A stretch of 64,000 nt of DNA from Hesseltinella vesiculosa. Its lineage: Eukaryota > Mucoromycota > Mucoromycetes > Mucorales > Cunninghamellaceae. This document shows positions 10,907 through 23,628 of the stretch, piece by piece. The first letter of the stretch is position 1; each line of letters opens with the position of its first letter. Under the pieces are notes generated by a model. It saw only the letters and a list, made by a program, of their open reading frames with translations, did not search any database and was not told the DNA's origin. Location of the stretch: the NCBI GenBank assembly GCA_002104935.1, contig MCGT01000047.1, positions 62,001-126,000 of the forward strand, in the 5' to 3' direction. Position numbers and translations under genes: made by a program.

Positions 10907-11587
10907 AAAAATTAGGAGCGCAATGAAGGAGAAAAAAAAAAAAAAAAGGGCAGGAGCAAGCAAATTTCTGGTTTGACTAATGCTTCCCAGCAAAAGCCCG
11001 GGCAAGGATCTGGGCGATGAAGTTCGTACGGCATAGTAAACAAGTGCTTCAGGATACATTATAAATTGATATGACGCTAATAGTGTTACCGAGCCTGCTT
11101 CCTGGCTACAACCTTGCTCCATCGACAAAAGCTGCTTGTCAGCGAAAATTTCGAGAAAAAAAAAAAAAGGCAAGCACAAAGTTGCCAGTTCTCATGATAG
11201 AACAACCATCAAGTATGCACAGGTTGGCTAACCCTTGGCTGAGCGTGGTGTGTCGGTGTCGCATCAGCTAGTCCAACACAGTTTGCTGTTTTCTGCCTTC
11301 CTAGGTGAAATCCAGTCCGTGCCCATTGAAGCCGTCCATGAATATGCTAACACCTAATGATAATTGGGCATGCAGTGAAATGGCTTGCATTCTTAATTAC
11401 CCTGATGGTGTGTTGGATACGGCACATCCAGACACACCCAGAAATGCAGATTCTTTAAAGCTCAGCAGCATGCCAACTTGAAATGCAAAATTACAGTTTA
11501 ATAGCACTGCAATAAGGTGATGAGGGGGAAAAAAAAATAAATAATGAGTAGGTAGCTAAATTAAACAGTAAATAGATCTATAAATGT
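10907..11587. other. intergenic region, 0.7 kb, no supported gene
   Basis: Lies upstream of USB1 and downstream of the giant CH-GAR gene. It contains A-runs at about 10931-10946 and 11156-11168 and short open frames on both strands. One plus-strand stretch, 11305-11357, reads like a short terminal exon after a CTTCCTAG acceptor, but no upstream exon could be tied to it. Confidence 0.5.
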
Positions 11588-14500
11588 TCACCAATGGCAG
11601 GGAGATTTATTCCTTGAGGAATAAGGAGTGAAGGTGTCATCGTGGGCCTTTGTCATTTTCACGGCTAGGTATTGTCCAGAAGCATCGATGCGGATGAATC
11701 GATCACCGTCCATGAATCCAGACGGGTGTGGGGAAGAGTGGCTCAGTAAGGTTGAGCGCTGAGTTGCAATGCTGGTGGAGGTGGAGCACGTTGATAAGGA
11801 CGACGACGCAACCACTTTTCCGCTGCCTCCACGTAGTGTCACGACTCCTTGCCAGCCAATGTCCATCTTCTGTTTCCAGATAATACCTTCGGTACATCCG
11901 TGGTCTGGGAATGACAAAGAGAAGAAGAAAAAAAAAAAAAGAGGAGTCAGCTCGCTGTGTCTATTTCTTGCTTTACGCTTTACCAAGCAGGAACTTGGAG
12001 AATTCCATCCAGCCACCACCGACACGGACCATGACCATGCCACTGGGGAGGATGCGGCAGTAAACAAGGCGCCGCTGAGCGCTGCTGTTGCCAAACCAGA
12101 ATTTGCCAACATGTGGGGGTTCAGGCATGCGATGATGTGGCTGTCGTTGAGGTTGAGGTTGAGGCCGATGCTTGCGCTGGCTTTGCTGTAAACGATGGGT
12201 GGCAGATTGCACAACAGCCACTTGCGTAAACAGGTCGTCCTGGGCCAAGCATGCTTCTAATTCGCGCTGCCGGGAAGTATAGGCGGTGTGACATCGTTCC
12301 CAATGGAGCTTTGTGGCTGCATCCACCCAGGAGAGCTCGGACTTGATCACTTTGGCGTGCGCCGAGAATGTGGTCGTGAGCTGGTCTTGCAAACGAGCCA
12401 AGTGGTCTTTGTCGAGAGTTGTGGACTTGGTTGGCTGTTTCTTCGCAGCGAGGTAAGGAGCAGTAGCTTCAATGATTTCGTCTAGTGCGCTGAGTGCTTC
12501 GTCGACACGGGAGAGTGTCGCCTGGCGTTTGCGTTGCTTGCGTTGGCGAGCAAACTCATCTTGTTTGACAAGCAGTGTTGAAACTAACTTGTCCTTCACA
12601 TCCTTCAAGGCATCATCGTCACCAAGCTGTTCGAGAAGCGATTGACATTCCTGCTCCAATGTCATCCAATCGCGATCGGCACATCGCAGGCCATCGTTGG
12701 CAGAGCTTTCTTGAGTACAGGACACGGGGTAGTCCCTGTAGGTTTCCAGTCTCTCTTCCATAGCCATGCCAGCTGCCACCATCTTGTCTGTCTGCCATTG
12801 TTTGCGCTTCCACACCTGACAGTCATTGATGAATGTACCCCAAGCAACCTTGCACATATCAACGGTTTTTCGTTTTTCACTTTGGCCATTGCCCTCGCCA
12901 AGCTTCTTGCTTTCTTCGTCCACCAGGCTGTCCACTCCGCTCCAGGCTAAGCCATCTTCAGGTTGTTCATCGGCTTGAAGAGTGTCACTGCCAACAGCAA
13001 AAAAAAAAAAAAAAAAAAAGGTAAGAGATGGAGACTGGGGAAGCCTAAAAGTTCCTTATGGCTTACCTTTGTTTGTATGAAAGGATTTGGTCATGGATGA
13101 GTGTGGCAATCGAGTGAAAGGCAGAATGGAATTGGAATTGATTACGCTGATATTGAAGGGCTTCAGCTACATCGCAGCTGTGCTGGGGGTCATTGTCGGC
13201 CTCGAAACGGTCCAAAAAGTCCTTGACTGTGTCTAGGTCTTGACCATGATTGGAAACGAGCGACAACATGGAGGACGCCTCCCACACGTACCATGGTGCC
13301 TCGGAGGCTGATCTGCTGGAAGATAGGATGGACGCGACTTTGCAATAGGCATCAAGATGGCGCTCCAGAGTGGTGTACTGCCGATCCAGGCTGGTGATTA
13401 GCGATTGGAGGTTTTGTTGCGCAGCCCGCTTTGACAATTGATCCACTCGCTGGCAGACGTCATCAAAGATGGGTCGAAGAATGAGCATGTTTTTCTGGCC
13501 TTGGGCATGCAGATCTTCATCTTGCACAACGAGTTCATGACTTTGCCATTGATCCAAAAATTTGTGGATGGCGTCTAAACGAACTTGCAGGTCAGCAAAG
13601 TCGCTAGCTGTCAGGGTTAGTGGAGTTGAGCTGCTGTGATACTGGCTGAGGGTTTGTTCCAGAGTGTCAAGCACCTGCGCTTGGTCGATCCACTGCTTAT
13701 TGCTGGCCATGGCTTTTTGGACAGCGCTGTTGATGGTGGCATAGCGAGCGAGCGCCTGATCTATGCGGTTTCGATCTGTGAGAGCAAGTGCAGCAACTGG
13801 TGGGTGATGACAGGTATTATGGAGGTGTTCGTTGTTGGTCCAGTGATCGTATTTGTCGTGCAGCGGCTCCAACAATGCAGAGGTGTCTCGCCAGTCGTCC
13901 TGCCATTGCTGATGCAGGAGGGGCTGTTTTACGCGCTCAGACCATACAAGAATCCAATGCCGACAACGGATATTCAGAGCAGCAAGCGCATCAACGGTAT
14001 CGACGTAATGTTCGAGCCAGTTGGTGACGTGCATAGACCAGATGCGTTGTTGCTTTTGTAACTTTTGGTGTTGTTGGCAGGTATGGGTGAGAGCGGCCAA
14101 TCGCTCTTCCAGTTGCCGGATTGCTGTGTCGATAGAGTGATCGTGCAGACGGCTCAGCACGTCGTCAACAAGCCGTTGATCGTATGTTGAAAGCAGCGAA
14201 ACCAGCTGCTGGCATCGCTGGTCACGGGCTTGCCTTATAGTTGCAAGGGTGTCCTGCCATTCAGTAATTTGGTGAAGCATGTCAACAGGATTGGATGGGG
14301 CCAAGGATTCAGCGGAAACCGATTTGTCGGTGAGCGCATCAATAGCACGGCTGTCTTCTTTGTTTGCCTTGTCCAGCCATTCAAGTAACAAGCTGAGCAT
14401 CCAATCTAGCTGGGCATCGTACAAAGGCAGTGTGGCGGCGGCTGGGGGACATAACTCTGGCAGGCGGGCAAGGCAAGACACCCAAATCGATAAGCAATCG

Positions 14501-17500
14501 TCTGTATCATGTTCCATTGGTAAATTCTAAGGATGACAAAAGTGGAAGGGGTCAGATTTAAAAAAAAAAAAAAATGAACCGCCAAACGCCTCTGATTATT
14601 AGCTACCTTTAACAATGTGCTCATGTCATCCAATTTCGACGTCACCAAAGGGTCTTGGTCGGATGGTTGTGAATCCTATGGGAAAATGTCAATGATCTTT
14701 GCAAGTTCAAGAAAATGTGTTCTTCATCACCTCTGCGTCAATGTCTGATGCTGCCAAGAGAGGGGCCAGCAGCGAAGAGAGGGTACACTGCATTGACTGG
14801 CAATATTGACGCAGCAAGTCATGATAGGTACTTGATTCCAGGGTCGAGGAAGGAACCAAACAGTTGATATCGCGACGTAGGCGTTGAAGAGCATGGTGGT
14901 CGAGGTGTTTACTGGTCTGCCATTGCTGTAATTGTGTCCAATAGTCTTGACCGCGGGCATGGTGTTGGCACAGCTGATGGCACCAGTGATCCAGCAGCTT
15001 CAGGTGTTGCTCGAGCGCTTGGATGGAAGCTTGCTTTTCCTGTAGAATGGGAAGCAGTGGGTAATCATGGGCGTAGTTGGTGGTCATGTCGAGGATCAGG
15101 TTGTCGAGGGTGGCGAGGACCGGCTCGTCTTGCAGGCAAGGCATACGCACGTGGAGGTGAAGTGCTTGATCTGGAACCCAAGTCGTTTGCTGGGCGTGGT
15201 CCAGCCACCAGATGGTCAAGGAGTCCAAACATGATTCAAGGCTGGCCATGAGGGCATGGTGGCATGGCAGCCAGGTCATCAGTTGACGGAGCATGGCCCA
15301 TTCTTTTTGCTTCGCACCCAGAGAATCCTTCAGACGAGTCACTTGGTGTAGCCATGCATCCATGGTGGCGACGATGTGGTCAGGGGTGGCCATGGGGCGC
15401 GGCAGTGTAGAGAAACACGCCACAAAATCATCAAATCGGTGCTGGATAAATGGTACAGTGTCGATCCACAAGTCATCGTCGGACCATGTCTGCAGCTGCG
15501 CTTCCAACTTGGACAGGAGCGGTTCGTCAGTGATAGGGTCGCCGGTGTCAAGGGGGGCACGGTCTTGGGTCATGTCCGCCACCCAGCTAAGCACGTACAG
15601 AAAAGCCTGATGCCATTTGTCATCGACAGCCACGCCAAGTGAGGAGCACTGCCATCGGCCACGCCGTAGCGCCAGTTTCCAGCCTTGTTTCTTCTTCCAG
15701 GCTCCAAGGTAGATGGCTTCGTCAGCGACAGCTTGCTGCAAGGCTAACCAAAGTTGCTGGACGAATTGGAACATCTGGGCCAGCTCGAGATCATCCAATA
15801 GAGGGAAGGAGGCGTCCTTCTTTCCTTTGTCGTGGCTGTGATGCTGCACGAGCTCTTTCTGGAAGGGAAGCCATTGGGCAGTTTCAAACTTGTTTATATC
15901 TGCAACAATGGACGCATGAGCACTGTCCCAGGTCGACGGTGAAAGGCTGTCATCGTCAGCATCCCGTTCAGTGAAATGACCAGCATTGATGTCGACGACA
16001 ATGTCGTCGTTCAGGTCGTCGTCTTCCGGTAGAGCAATATTCACTTGGCGGTCATTGATCGAAGCCAGCTGTTGATCCATCCAAACTTGCAGGCTCTTTG
16101 CTGTGTTTTGGTACCGGGCGACCGTGGTATGTTGCACTTGGAGACCAACCCACTGGTCCAGCAGCGCCGTCAGCCGCTCACGCAAGTTCAGCAGCGTGGA
16201 CCATTTATTTTGAACAGCTGTCTTGATACGTGCCTGGTGTGCTTCTTGTTCGGCCCGTGTCCATGAGAAAATGGCGGACAAGGCCGGGTCCTGGTGTACG
16301 TTGTGGGCGGTATGGATTGGGTAGACAATGGCATTCGGGCGAATTTTTTCCACCAGGTCATGAAAGGCCAGCACACGGTCTTGAAAACTGGAGGAAGGTT
16401 TCAAGTCGCCATCGGCCTTGATACCATTCTGCTGAAGAACACAAGGCTCGTTCACCGTCGTGCCGGTGTGCTTGGGATGGCGTATCTGTTTGGACATAGC
16501 ATCGGCCAGGCGTTCGGCATCGCTGGTAGCGTCTTGTAATTGGGTGAGCAAATCGGCTACGGCAACGTGTTGGTCCAACAGCTTGGTGCCGTAGTGGTAG
16601 AGGTGCACATATCCGCGGTATTTCTGCACCAGTTGTGTCTGTGCAAGAGCCAGGGTTTCTTCTTGGCGCTGGCGAACATCATCGCCCAAGGCTGTGAGGG
16701 AATGGATGAGTGATTGGTAGGCGCTGTCAAGTTGTTCCATTTGGCGTTCACCAAGGTCCAGTCGGTCTTGGTAACTGCGCAAGGTTGCAGACAGTTCACG
16801 GGGGTGCGATGAAGATGAGTGGATGGCAAGGTCGCGGTTGACAGAGCCGGCCAACATGGTAGGCACGGAAGGTGATGAGGATGCGCGGGACACGGCATCG
16901 TTGGCATCAAGATTGATGCAAGCCTTTTTGACGCAGAAATCATACAGCTTCTTTGTGTTGGTGAGGATCCATTGGTTGGTTTTGCGGCCGAGGTCGTACC
17001 AATCAGAGTATGATTTCCAGGTGTCGAGCTGAAGCGAGTGGCGGTCGAGGGCGTGCCGAAGTAGCTGAAATGAGCGTCCCAGGGACTCCCATTTTGTCAG
17101 CAGCCGGTGGCGCTCCTTGACGATGGCGTGGCCGTCCTGGTGGTCGTCCTGCAGGTCTTGCACGGCATCGGCGATTTTGGGCAACTCATCCTCCATTGCG
17201 GCTTCAAGACGGGCAGCAATCGAGTCGCGTTCCTTTTCCAGTCGCAAGAGCTTGGCTGCTTCCAGCACAGGCAAGCTATTTGACATGGGAAAGAAAGTTG
17301 TAGCGGAGAGGGGCGAATCTTCGAGCATGGGCGATGGCGTCGATGTGGTTGATGCAAAAAAAACGTTGGTTGTTGACACGACGATGGCATCCATGGTCAT
17401 TTTTTCCAGATAGCCCAGTCGATCGACGATCCAGCCGTTCAAACGATGAATATGATCGCAGGTGTGGGAAATGCGGCGTTGGAGTGAAGCCAGGTGATGA

Positions 17501-20322
17501 CCATCGGCTTGCAGCTGATCCAGGTTGTCGATCATCAAGGCCAAATTCATGCCGAGCGTGTGCAGGGTATTCTGAATAGCGGCTTGGGTGGTGTCAGTGT
17601 CGAGGCTAGATCGAACGACACTGTCTGGTATAGGTGACGATGGAGAGGCGGTCATGCTGTCAGTGGTCAGACGCGTGTCGGAGAGATCGGGAATGCGGCG
17701 TTTGACATTGGTCAGGTAACTGGAGGCGTCTTCTTTGAATTGTTGAATCTCCGAGGCAAGAGATGTGGTGGAGTCGTTGTTGAGTCCATCATTGGAGAGC
17801 ATTAAGCGGCGGCGTAGTTTTTCACCAGACGACTTGAGATGGCGATACTGCGCAAGCACATCTAACATGACCAGGTGCTGCTCCACGGCCCGCCTTGCCA
17901 ATTTTGCTCTTCTTGCCATGTTATCCATCTTTGCTTCCAACTGACGCTGACGACGTGTCAAGGCAGCGTACCTGGAGTCGAGAGAGGGAAATAAAAAAAA
18001 AATATGAATAAAAACTCCCGAGAGGAATGGGAGGAAAAAAAAAAAACACGACCTCTTACCTAGTGGTGTCAGAGGAATGTGATGTTTCCACAGAAGACGC
18101 CATCTTGTCAGGTAGAATAGGGTCAGCCACGTCACTGTCTCTGAGATGTTGATAGGCAGCAGCAAGCTCAGGGTGCAGACGACGATCAGCCTCAGTAAGT
18201 TCTTGCTCTATCTCCATGAGACGGGACACCAAAGTTTCAGCGCCAAGTCGTTGATCCTGGTCATCAGCATCTTGAGTATGGTATGGGTATATGTCTTCAG
18301 TCCACAGAGCATCTGTGAGAAAGGTGTCCAATGCGTCATGGTGAACCTCTAGCCAATCCAGTAGTTGGGCTACGTGTCGTTCCCATCGATAACGGCTGTC
18401 CAGTTGTTGCAACCAGGTGCCATAGTTGTTTAAGGACCGTCGCACATGTTTGAGTAGCTGATCTGTAGACAGAGCCATGTCGATCAGAATGGTCTCGGCA
18501 GGTGTCAAGCTTTTACTGCGCATTTCTGAAGACGACTGATCCTGATGGTCTTGCTCATGAGCCGTGGGTGAGTGCTGTGGCAGGTGGATGTGTTGCCGAA
18601 GAAGCTGTAGATCGTCTGTCTCTAGTTTGTCGAGGGCAAGGGTCAAGGAGTCGAAGGTATGCTGCCACGAGATCAAGCTTAGCTGATTTGAACCGTACAC
18701 GTCAGAGACAAGTTTTTTCGTACCAGCAGCATTATGCAGATCGTCTGGCCAAGGAGTGGTCTGGGTAGCAGCGAGTCCATGTTGGTTCAGAGGAAGCGTT
18801 GGTTCGGCGGACAAAGCGTCCATCCATTGCAAACAGGTGTTGTCTTTGAGAGGATCGCCCAAGGTCAGCATCCAGGTTTCCTGTTCTTGAACATGTCGTA
18901 AACAGGGTTGTAAGCTTTGGAAAATGGCATGGGTGTGATCCCAGCCTTGGTGGACCTGCTGAAGCCAGTGATCCACCAAAAGAGCCTGATCTTGCATGCG
19001 GGCGCGGTGACGGCTGAAGTCTGGCTGGTCAAGCACCTCCGAAGAGAAGGCGTCGTCCAGGCCGCTTAGTGAAGAGTGGACCATCTGAAGGCGCATGGAG
19101 AGATCTTGAAGATGTTGATTGGCGGTCTGGACAGCATGGTCGTCTGCAGACATGCTGGGTAGTTGTAGGCTGGTGATGGCCGATTCTATAAAAGTGAGCT
19201 CGGCGTGGATGGCATCCATGATCTTGACGACATTGATCCCACTGGTGAAATCAGCATGGTGTTGGAGGATAGGGTGTGACGGAGAAAAGATCAAGTGGGC
19301 ATGTGACATCAGGTTGTTTCCTTGGCGTATGAGATCAGCGTCAGGGTGAGACAGAGGATGTGGCAATGCAAGGTTATCCCATGAGGTCAGAAGCTGCTGC
19401 CTCTGAGATGTCAAGTAAAATTCAAACACGTACAGAAACACTGGCCATTCGAGCATGCGAGGGTCGAGCGAGAGGAGGTCATCTGGTCGTAGAAGGTCAG
19501 CAGGGAGGTCGGTGTTGGCGGTTAGCAAGGATGTCAATTTAGCATGTACATTTTCCTTGTTGGTGGTGGTTGGTGACGCAGGTGGCTCGCAGACAGAATG
19601 AGGGTACTGCTGATGGTGTTGGATCAATTGGGCGAGTGCTTGGCCGTTTTTCCAATCATGGCTAAAGTCCCGGAGGCGCAGTTGATAATGTGCTTGGATC
19701 CACTTCAGCAACCCTGAACGCGCATTCATCCAGGCTGTTTGGAATGATAGTTTACCCAAGCGGAATGTGGGAAACATCAAAACTTTGGCGGGTTGCTCCT
19801 GTGCAGAGTCGTTTGACGCCTAAAGGTGTGAAAAAAAAAAAAAAAAGAATGTCAGCCAAGGTTTGTGTACAAAGAATGAGGACTTACAAGAGGAGATAAT
19901 TCAGGGTTTACGGATAAAACTTGACAGACCCAATGCAGGGCAATACAGGAGAGCAATTCCAAAACGACCATGTCATCGCCGTCCATGACAGCAAGGGATA
20001 ATAGGTGAGATTGATGTTTCAAATCTTGGCCATCATTGGTAGTGGCAACAAACAAACGATAGATAGCTTGTGCTACGTCTGACAGGTGATCGAGGCCTTG
20101 TTCGTTTCCCACCAGACCAAACCTCTTGGCCAGAGAACGCCAAGCAGCAGGGTTATGCTTCAGGTCGGTTGTGTGGTGAAGCAGTGGGTGGCCTAGTTGC
20201 AAGTTGATCCAGCGACAAAGCAATGCTTCCAGCTGACCAAGCGATGCTGCATTGAATTCGTCGTCGGTCGAGGTGACATTCCCGCTGGTCAAGGTGGTCG
20301 TGTTTGGAGGAGCTGAAATCAT
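11588..20322 (-). CDS. spectraplakin-like giant: tandem CH domains, helical rod, GAR/GAS2 domain
   Basis: Predicted actin-microtubule linker of 2761 residues. Seven exons: 19888-20322, 18060-19819, 14731-17971, 14607-14675, 13067-14526, 11984-12987, 11588-11904. Residues ~22-140 look like CH1 (LAVMDGDDMVVLELLSCIAL, as in the end of spectrin-type CH1). Residues ~178-285 are CH2 (LLKWIQAHYQLRLRDFSHDW, then NGQALAQLI). About 2300 residues follow that are rich in Leu, Gln, Asp, His and Trp, with spaced W and heptad-like helices, as in spectrin repeats. Near 2600-2662 a GAR domain shows LVYCRILPSGMVMVRVGGGW and EFSKFLLDHGC, the GAS2 microtubule-binding signature. A ~100-residue tail follows. The CH1, rod and repeat count are inferred by pattern; CH2 and GAR are clear. 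Two exons exceed 1.7 kb in an otherwise intron-dense window. Confidence 0.87.
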
Positions 20323-21132
20323 CCAAGAATGAGGGTGCCAACGTGGAGTGGCGTGGTCGTTGACAAACGAATCAGAGGATGCAATAAATAAATAAAAAGG
20401 AGAGGAGAAGCTGCAGCCAGGTTCTATGGAAGATCCTTTTTTTTTTTTTTTTTTTGCTAAGCCAAAATGAAAGTGTAAAGATGAGTATCAAGGAGAAAAA
20501 GAACTTGGTATTAATGTAACGTGTTTTTTTACCTTTAATTCAATGAACAGCAAAAAAGGAGAGATGGCCAAAAGACAACAAAAGGGATAAGGATCAAGAT
20601 GCAATAGAGAAAGAAAAAAATAAAAGAGAGAAAGAAGGGGAGCAGAAAAAAAGTTCCTTTTTTTTAAGCGCGTTGCTTTTGCATTGCGCCTTTTTAAAAT
20701 AGTCAAGATCTGCCTTTTGACCTGTTGACACCATTTCGTCCATTGCCCTTTTGTTTGTTTCTTTGCCCATTTTTGTATGTGTTATTATTTTGCATCGTTT
20801 CATCTCTCTCAACTGAACGGAAGGGGAAAGAAAAAAGGGCTTCAATGTCACACAGATTTGCTTTCAAAAGCAAGTGGCCACATGGCTTCCAAAGAGGAGA
20901 GAGAAAATGAAGCGAAAATAGTCCTCACTATGTTCAGCTCGTGGTCTTCATAAAGTCCGTGCACCCAATGATAGCGCTGAATGGAATGATGGTGGTCTGT
21001 GATATCTGACCTGCAGCATTGGCTCTGTCCCAAGTGAACCCTGGTGACAAAGTTTCACCGAGCTTGGGCGGGGGGAAAAAAAAAAATCTGGGTAACGGCA
21101 CCTCTTTATCCTTGGTTAAACAATAAATCAGG
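20323..21132. other. intergenic region, 0.8 kb, AT-rich with homopolymer runs
   Basis: 5' flank of the giant gene and 3' flank of the membrane-protein gene. It contains T-runs (about 20438-20454), purine tracts and AAATAAATAAA on the giant gene's upstream side. No frame with coding character was seen. Confidence 0.5.
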
Positions 21133-22438
21133 CTAGATAAACTTGTAGGGCTTGTCGGATGCCAAAGGTGATGGGTGGTATCCATTGGCGTCGTCGGTAT
21201 ATGTAGAGAAGGTACTGTATTCACTGACTTCGGACAGGTTGCTGTCACGGTTACCGGCGTAGTTGCTGGTGCCTGGAAAATGAAGCTTTTTGGTGACGGC
21301 TGTGGATTGGGCATTGGAGACAGAAACTGTGCTGTTGGAGATGATGCCTCGGTGCAAGGTCGGATTGGCCGGGTCCGGTGTCGAGGATGGTGAGACAGTA
21401 CCGGAGGTGTTGGGCTTTGGTGATCTTGTGGAGGGTGGCTGCAGCCTTGACTTATCGGTAGGAGTGGTCAGAGCTTGCTTGGGTGGAGGAGGTGACATTG
21501 CTGCAGCCGGCATGACAGGTTGGTGACGAGGCGGGGAAGAGGCGAGGACTGGATCAGGATATTGTACAAATCCAGGCGCATCCAATCCAGGATAGTCTTC
21601 CGCGTAAACTTTGCTTTCCTTTTTATGCAGCTCGGCCATGGGTTGCTGCTGCTGTTGCTGGTTGGTTTGACCAGCACGCATTTGCTGGAAGGCTTCGGCC
21701 AAATAATTATACTTCGACAGGCGAGCACCGTTCGCCGATGCGCGACTTCGGCGCTGATCCTCGGTGCTGTTATTGTACTGCTTTATGTTGTATATCTCGT
21801 CCACCGTAGCCGTGATGTTCTCGGAAGGCGAGGTGGGGGTGAAATGCTGGCTACCAAAAGCATTTTGCGGTGCGTTGAAGGAATAGGGAGAGTTTTGCTG
21901 GTGTTGGTTATTACGATCGTCCATGGATACTGCACCTTGGTTTTGCTGTAGCTGTGGTTGCTGCTCAAGATAGTTACGGTCCATGACCATGCTGGGTGTG
22001 ATACCTCGACCGCGCTTGAATTTCTTATTAGACCGTTGCCGCATCAGGATACACGCAAACAAGGCAACAAGTAAGAGGAAGCCGCCAGCAACTCCTCCTA
22101 TGATACCTCCCAGCTGGGCCATGGTGAACTGCTGTTCACTGGGTGCTGGTGTGGGTGAACTTGAACTGGTCGAGGCAGCGCCAGTGACGGACGAAAGTGG
22201 TGCGGACGTTGCACTGGTCAAAGGGCCGAGAGTGCCGGTAGGTGGCGTCATGATCGAAGGTGTGCCCGTCAACAGACTTGAGAGATCGACTGACAAATTT
22301 GGACTCGCCGACGATGTAATCATTATCGATGACCCGCCTACAAATGAGAGATAACGCATGAATGAAAACGGATTAGTTCAAACAAAACAGCACTCTTTTC
22401 TTTTTTTAAAAAAAAGGGGGGTTTCATGTACCTGACAT
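21133..22438 (-). CDS. single-pass Ser/Thr-rich membrane protein with long cytoplasmic tail
   Basis: Function not recognised; the layout resembles fungal plasma-membrane sensors and adaptors. Two exons are proposed: 22432-22438 (only ATGTCAG) and a second from the acceptor near 22338 to the stop at 21133, giving about 400 residues. A Ser/Thr/Pro-rich outer segment of about 90 residues precedes a Gly-rich transmembrane helix (LGGIIGGVAGGFLLLVALFA). Basic residues then follow (RQRSNKKFKRGRG), which predicts a cytoplasmic C-terminus. The tail of about 270 residues is Gln/Asn/Pro-rich and low complexity. An alternative unspliced start is at 22359 (MRYLSFVGGSS). The spliced start is preferred because GTACAT and TTTGTAG flank the short intron in phase. 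No classical signal peptide is seen in either model. Confidence 0.72.
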
Positions 22439-23628
22439 GACAATGGAGTGTGAAGGAGGGAGATAGAGAGAGAGAAATACTATATAATAAAAAATGAGAT
22501 AGATAGGGATTCAGTGAACCGTAGGGTGAGGAAAAGAACAGTAATCGCAGGGTAATGATATAAAAAGAGTTCAACAAAAAAAGCAAAAATAATTAAATGA
22601 GTCTCCGTGACACCGCGTGTTACACAGGTTAAATTTTTTTTTTTTGATGAATGGGAAGCTGTGCACTGAATGCGCGCGGACCAACCAACATCCTTGTATC
22701 ATTTCTTTGAAAATCACCCTTTCATCAAAATGCATGGGCACACAAGAACAGGGAAAAGATGAAGTCACCAGGTAAAGATTCGACACCAATGATTGGCTTC
22801 AAAAAGGGACCTGTGGAGTCCTATCATTCAGTATTGCGCAAACGTCTCTGAGATCTTCCATTTTGTCTTGTAACCGCAAACTATCAAGAAAGAGACCTTC
22901 GCATGACCTACTTTTTTCCAAATGTTTGATCAAATGAATCCTTCTGGTGATGCTCTATTTTTTGTGTCCTCGGAAAGCTTTTTTTCATCTTTTTTTTTTT
23001 TTTTTGCAGAAGCAAGGGTGTCCAATCGCATGAGAGGGTCCTCCAAACTCCAAATACTCGCTTCAAACTTGCACACGTACCTTGAACACCGTCTCTTGCC
23101 TCTTGCATTCGTGAGATACAGTAGACCCCATCAGGAAATTCAGCGCAGGCACAAAAAAGGCAGGAGGCAATTGCCAGCAAGTTTAACTCAAGCACAAGAC
23201 CTAGCCAGTGGATGAAACAAAATTCCTGTAGAGAGTACTACGCAGGAGTATTTTTTTAGGAACGTCAACCAACGAAAGGAACATCTGTCCTTTTTTTATA
23301 GGAAAAAGGGGAACACAAGTTTCATTATGGTATCTCATGATCAGTCAATGATATTGAGATGTACTATACATCATCAGAAAGCCCTGACATATCACTGTAA
23401 CATATTGGACACGATCACGATTTAACCCGTGCAATCAGCTAAATCAAAAAAAAAAAAAAAAAAGGGCAAAATTTCATGCAGAATCAAACCAGCTTTCGAC
23501 TGAAATGTTTCATGTTGTGGCCAATAAGAGGCGTGGGTTCCAAAAAGTATAAAAGATCGCTGCCGTTCTTGAAATGCATTTTTCTGCGCCTCTTTCCTAC
23601 TTTTTTCGCGTTCTATGCTTGCTCAGTC
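22439..23628. other. intergenic region, 1.2 kb, no supported gene
   Basis: Gene-poor stretch opening the accessory segment. It includes T/A runs at about 22630-22644, 22988-23006 and 23444-23462. A minus-strand frame near 23040-23195 has a hydrophobic Cys-rich start, but no in-frame ATG or partner exon was found. The last 80 bases form the core promoter of the next gene. Confidence 0.5.
23548..23554 (+). promoter_or_regulatory. TATA box (TATAAAA)
   Basis: A clean TATAAAA lies 75 bp before the ATG at 23629. It supports that ATG over an upstream in-frame ATG, which would put the TATA box inside the coding region. Confidence 0.5.

Noticed and set aside
11305..11357. Possible terminal exon on the plus strand (EIQSVPIEAVHEYANT)
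   Set aside because: Good acceptor and stop, but no upstream exon or start could be linked; too short to support a gene.
22922..23215. Overlapping 95-97 codon frames on both strands near a poly(T) run
   Set aside because: No ATG-based model, motif or splice partner; includes homopolymer translation.
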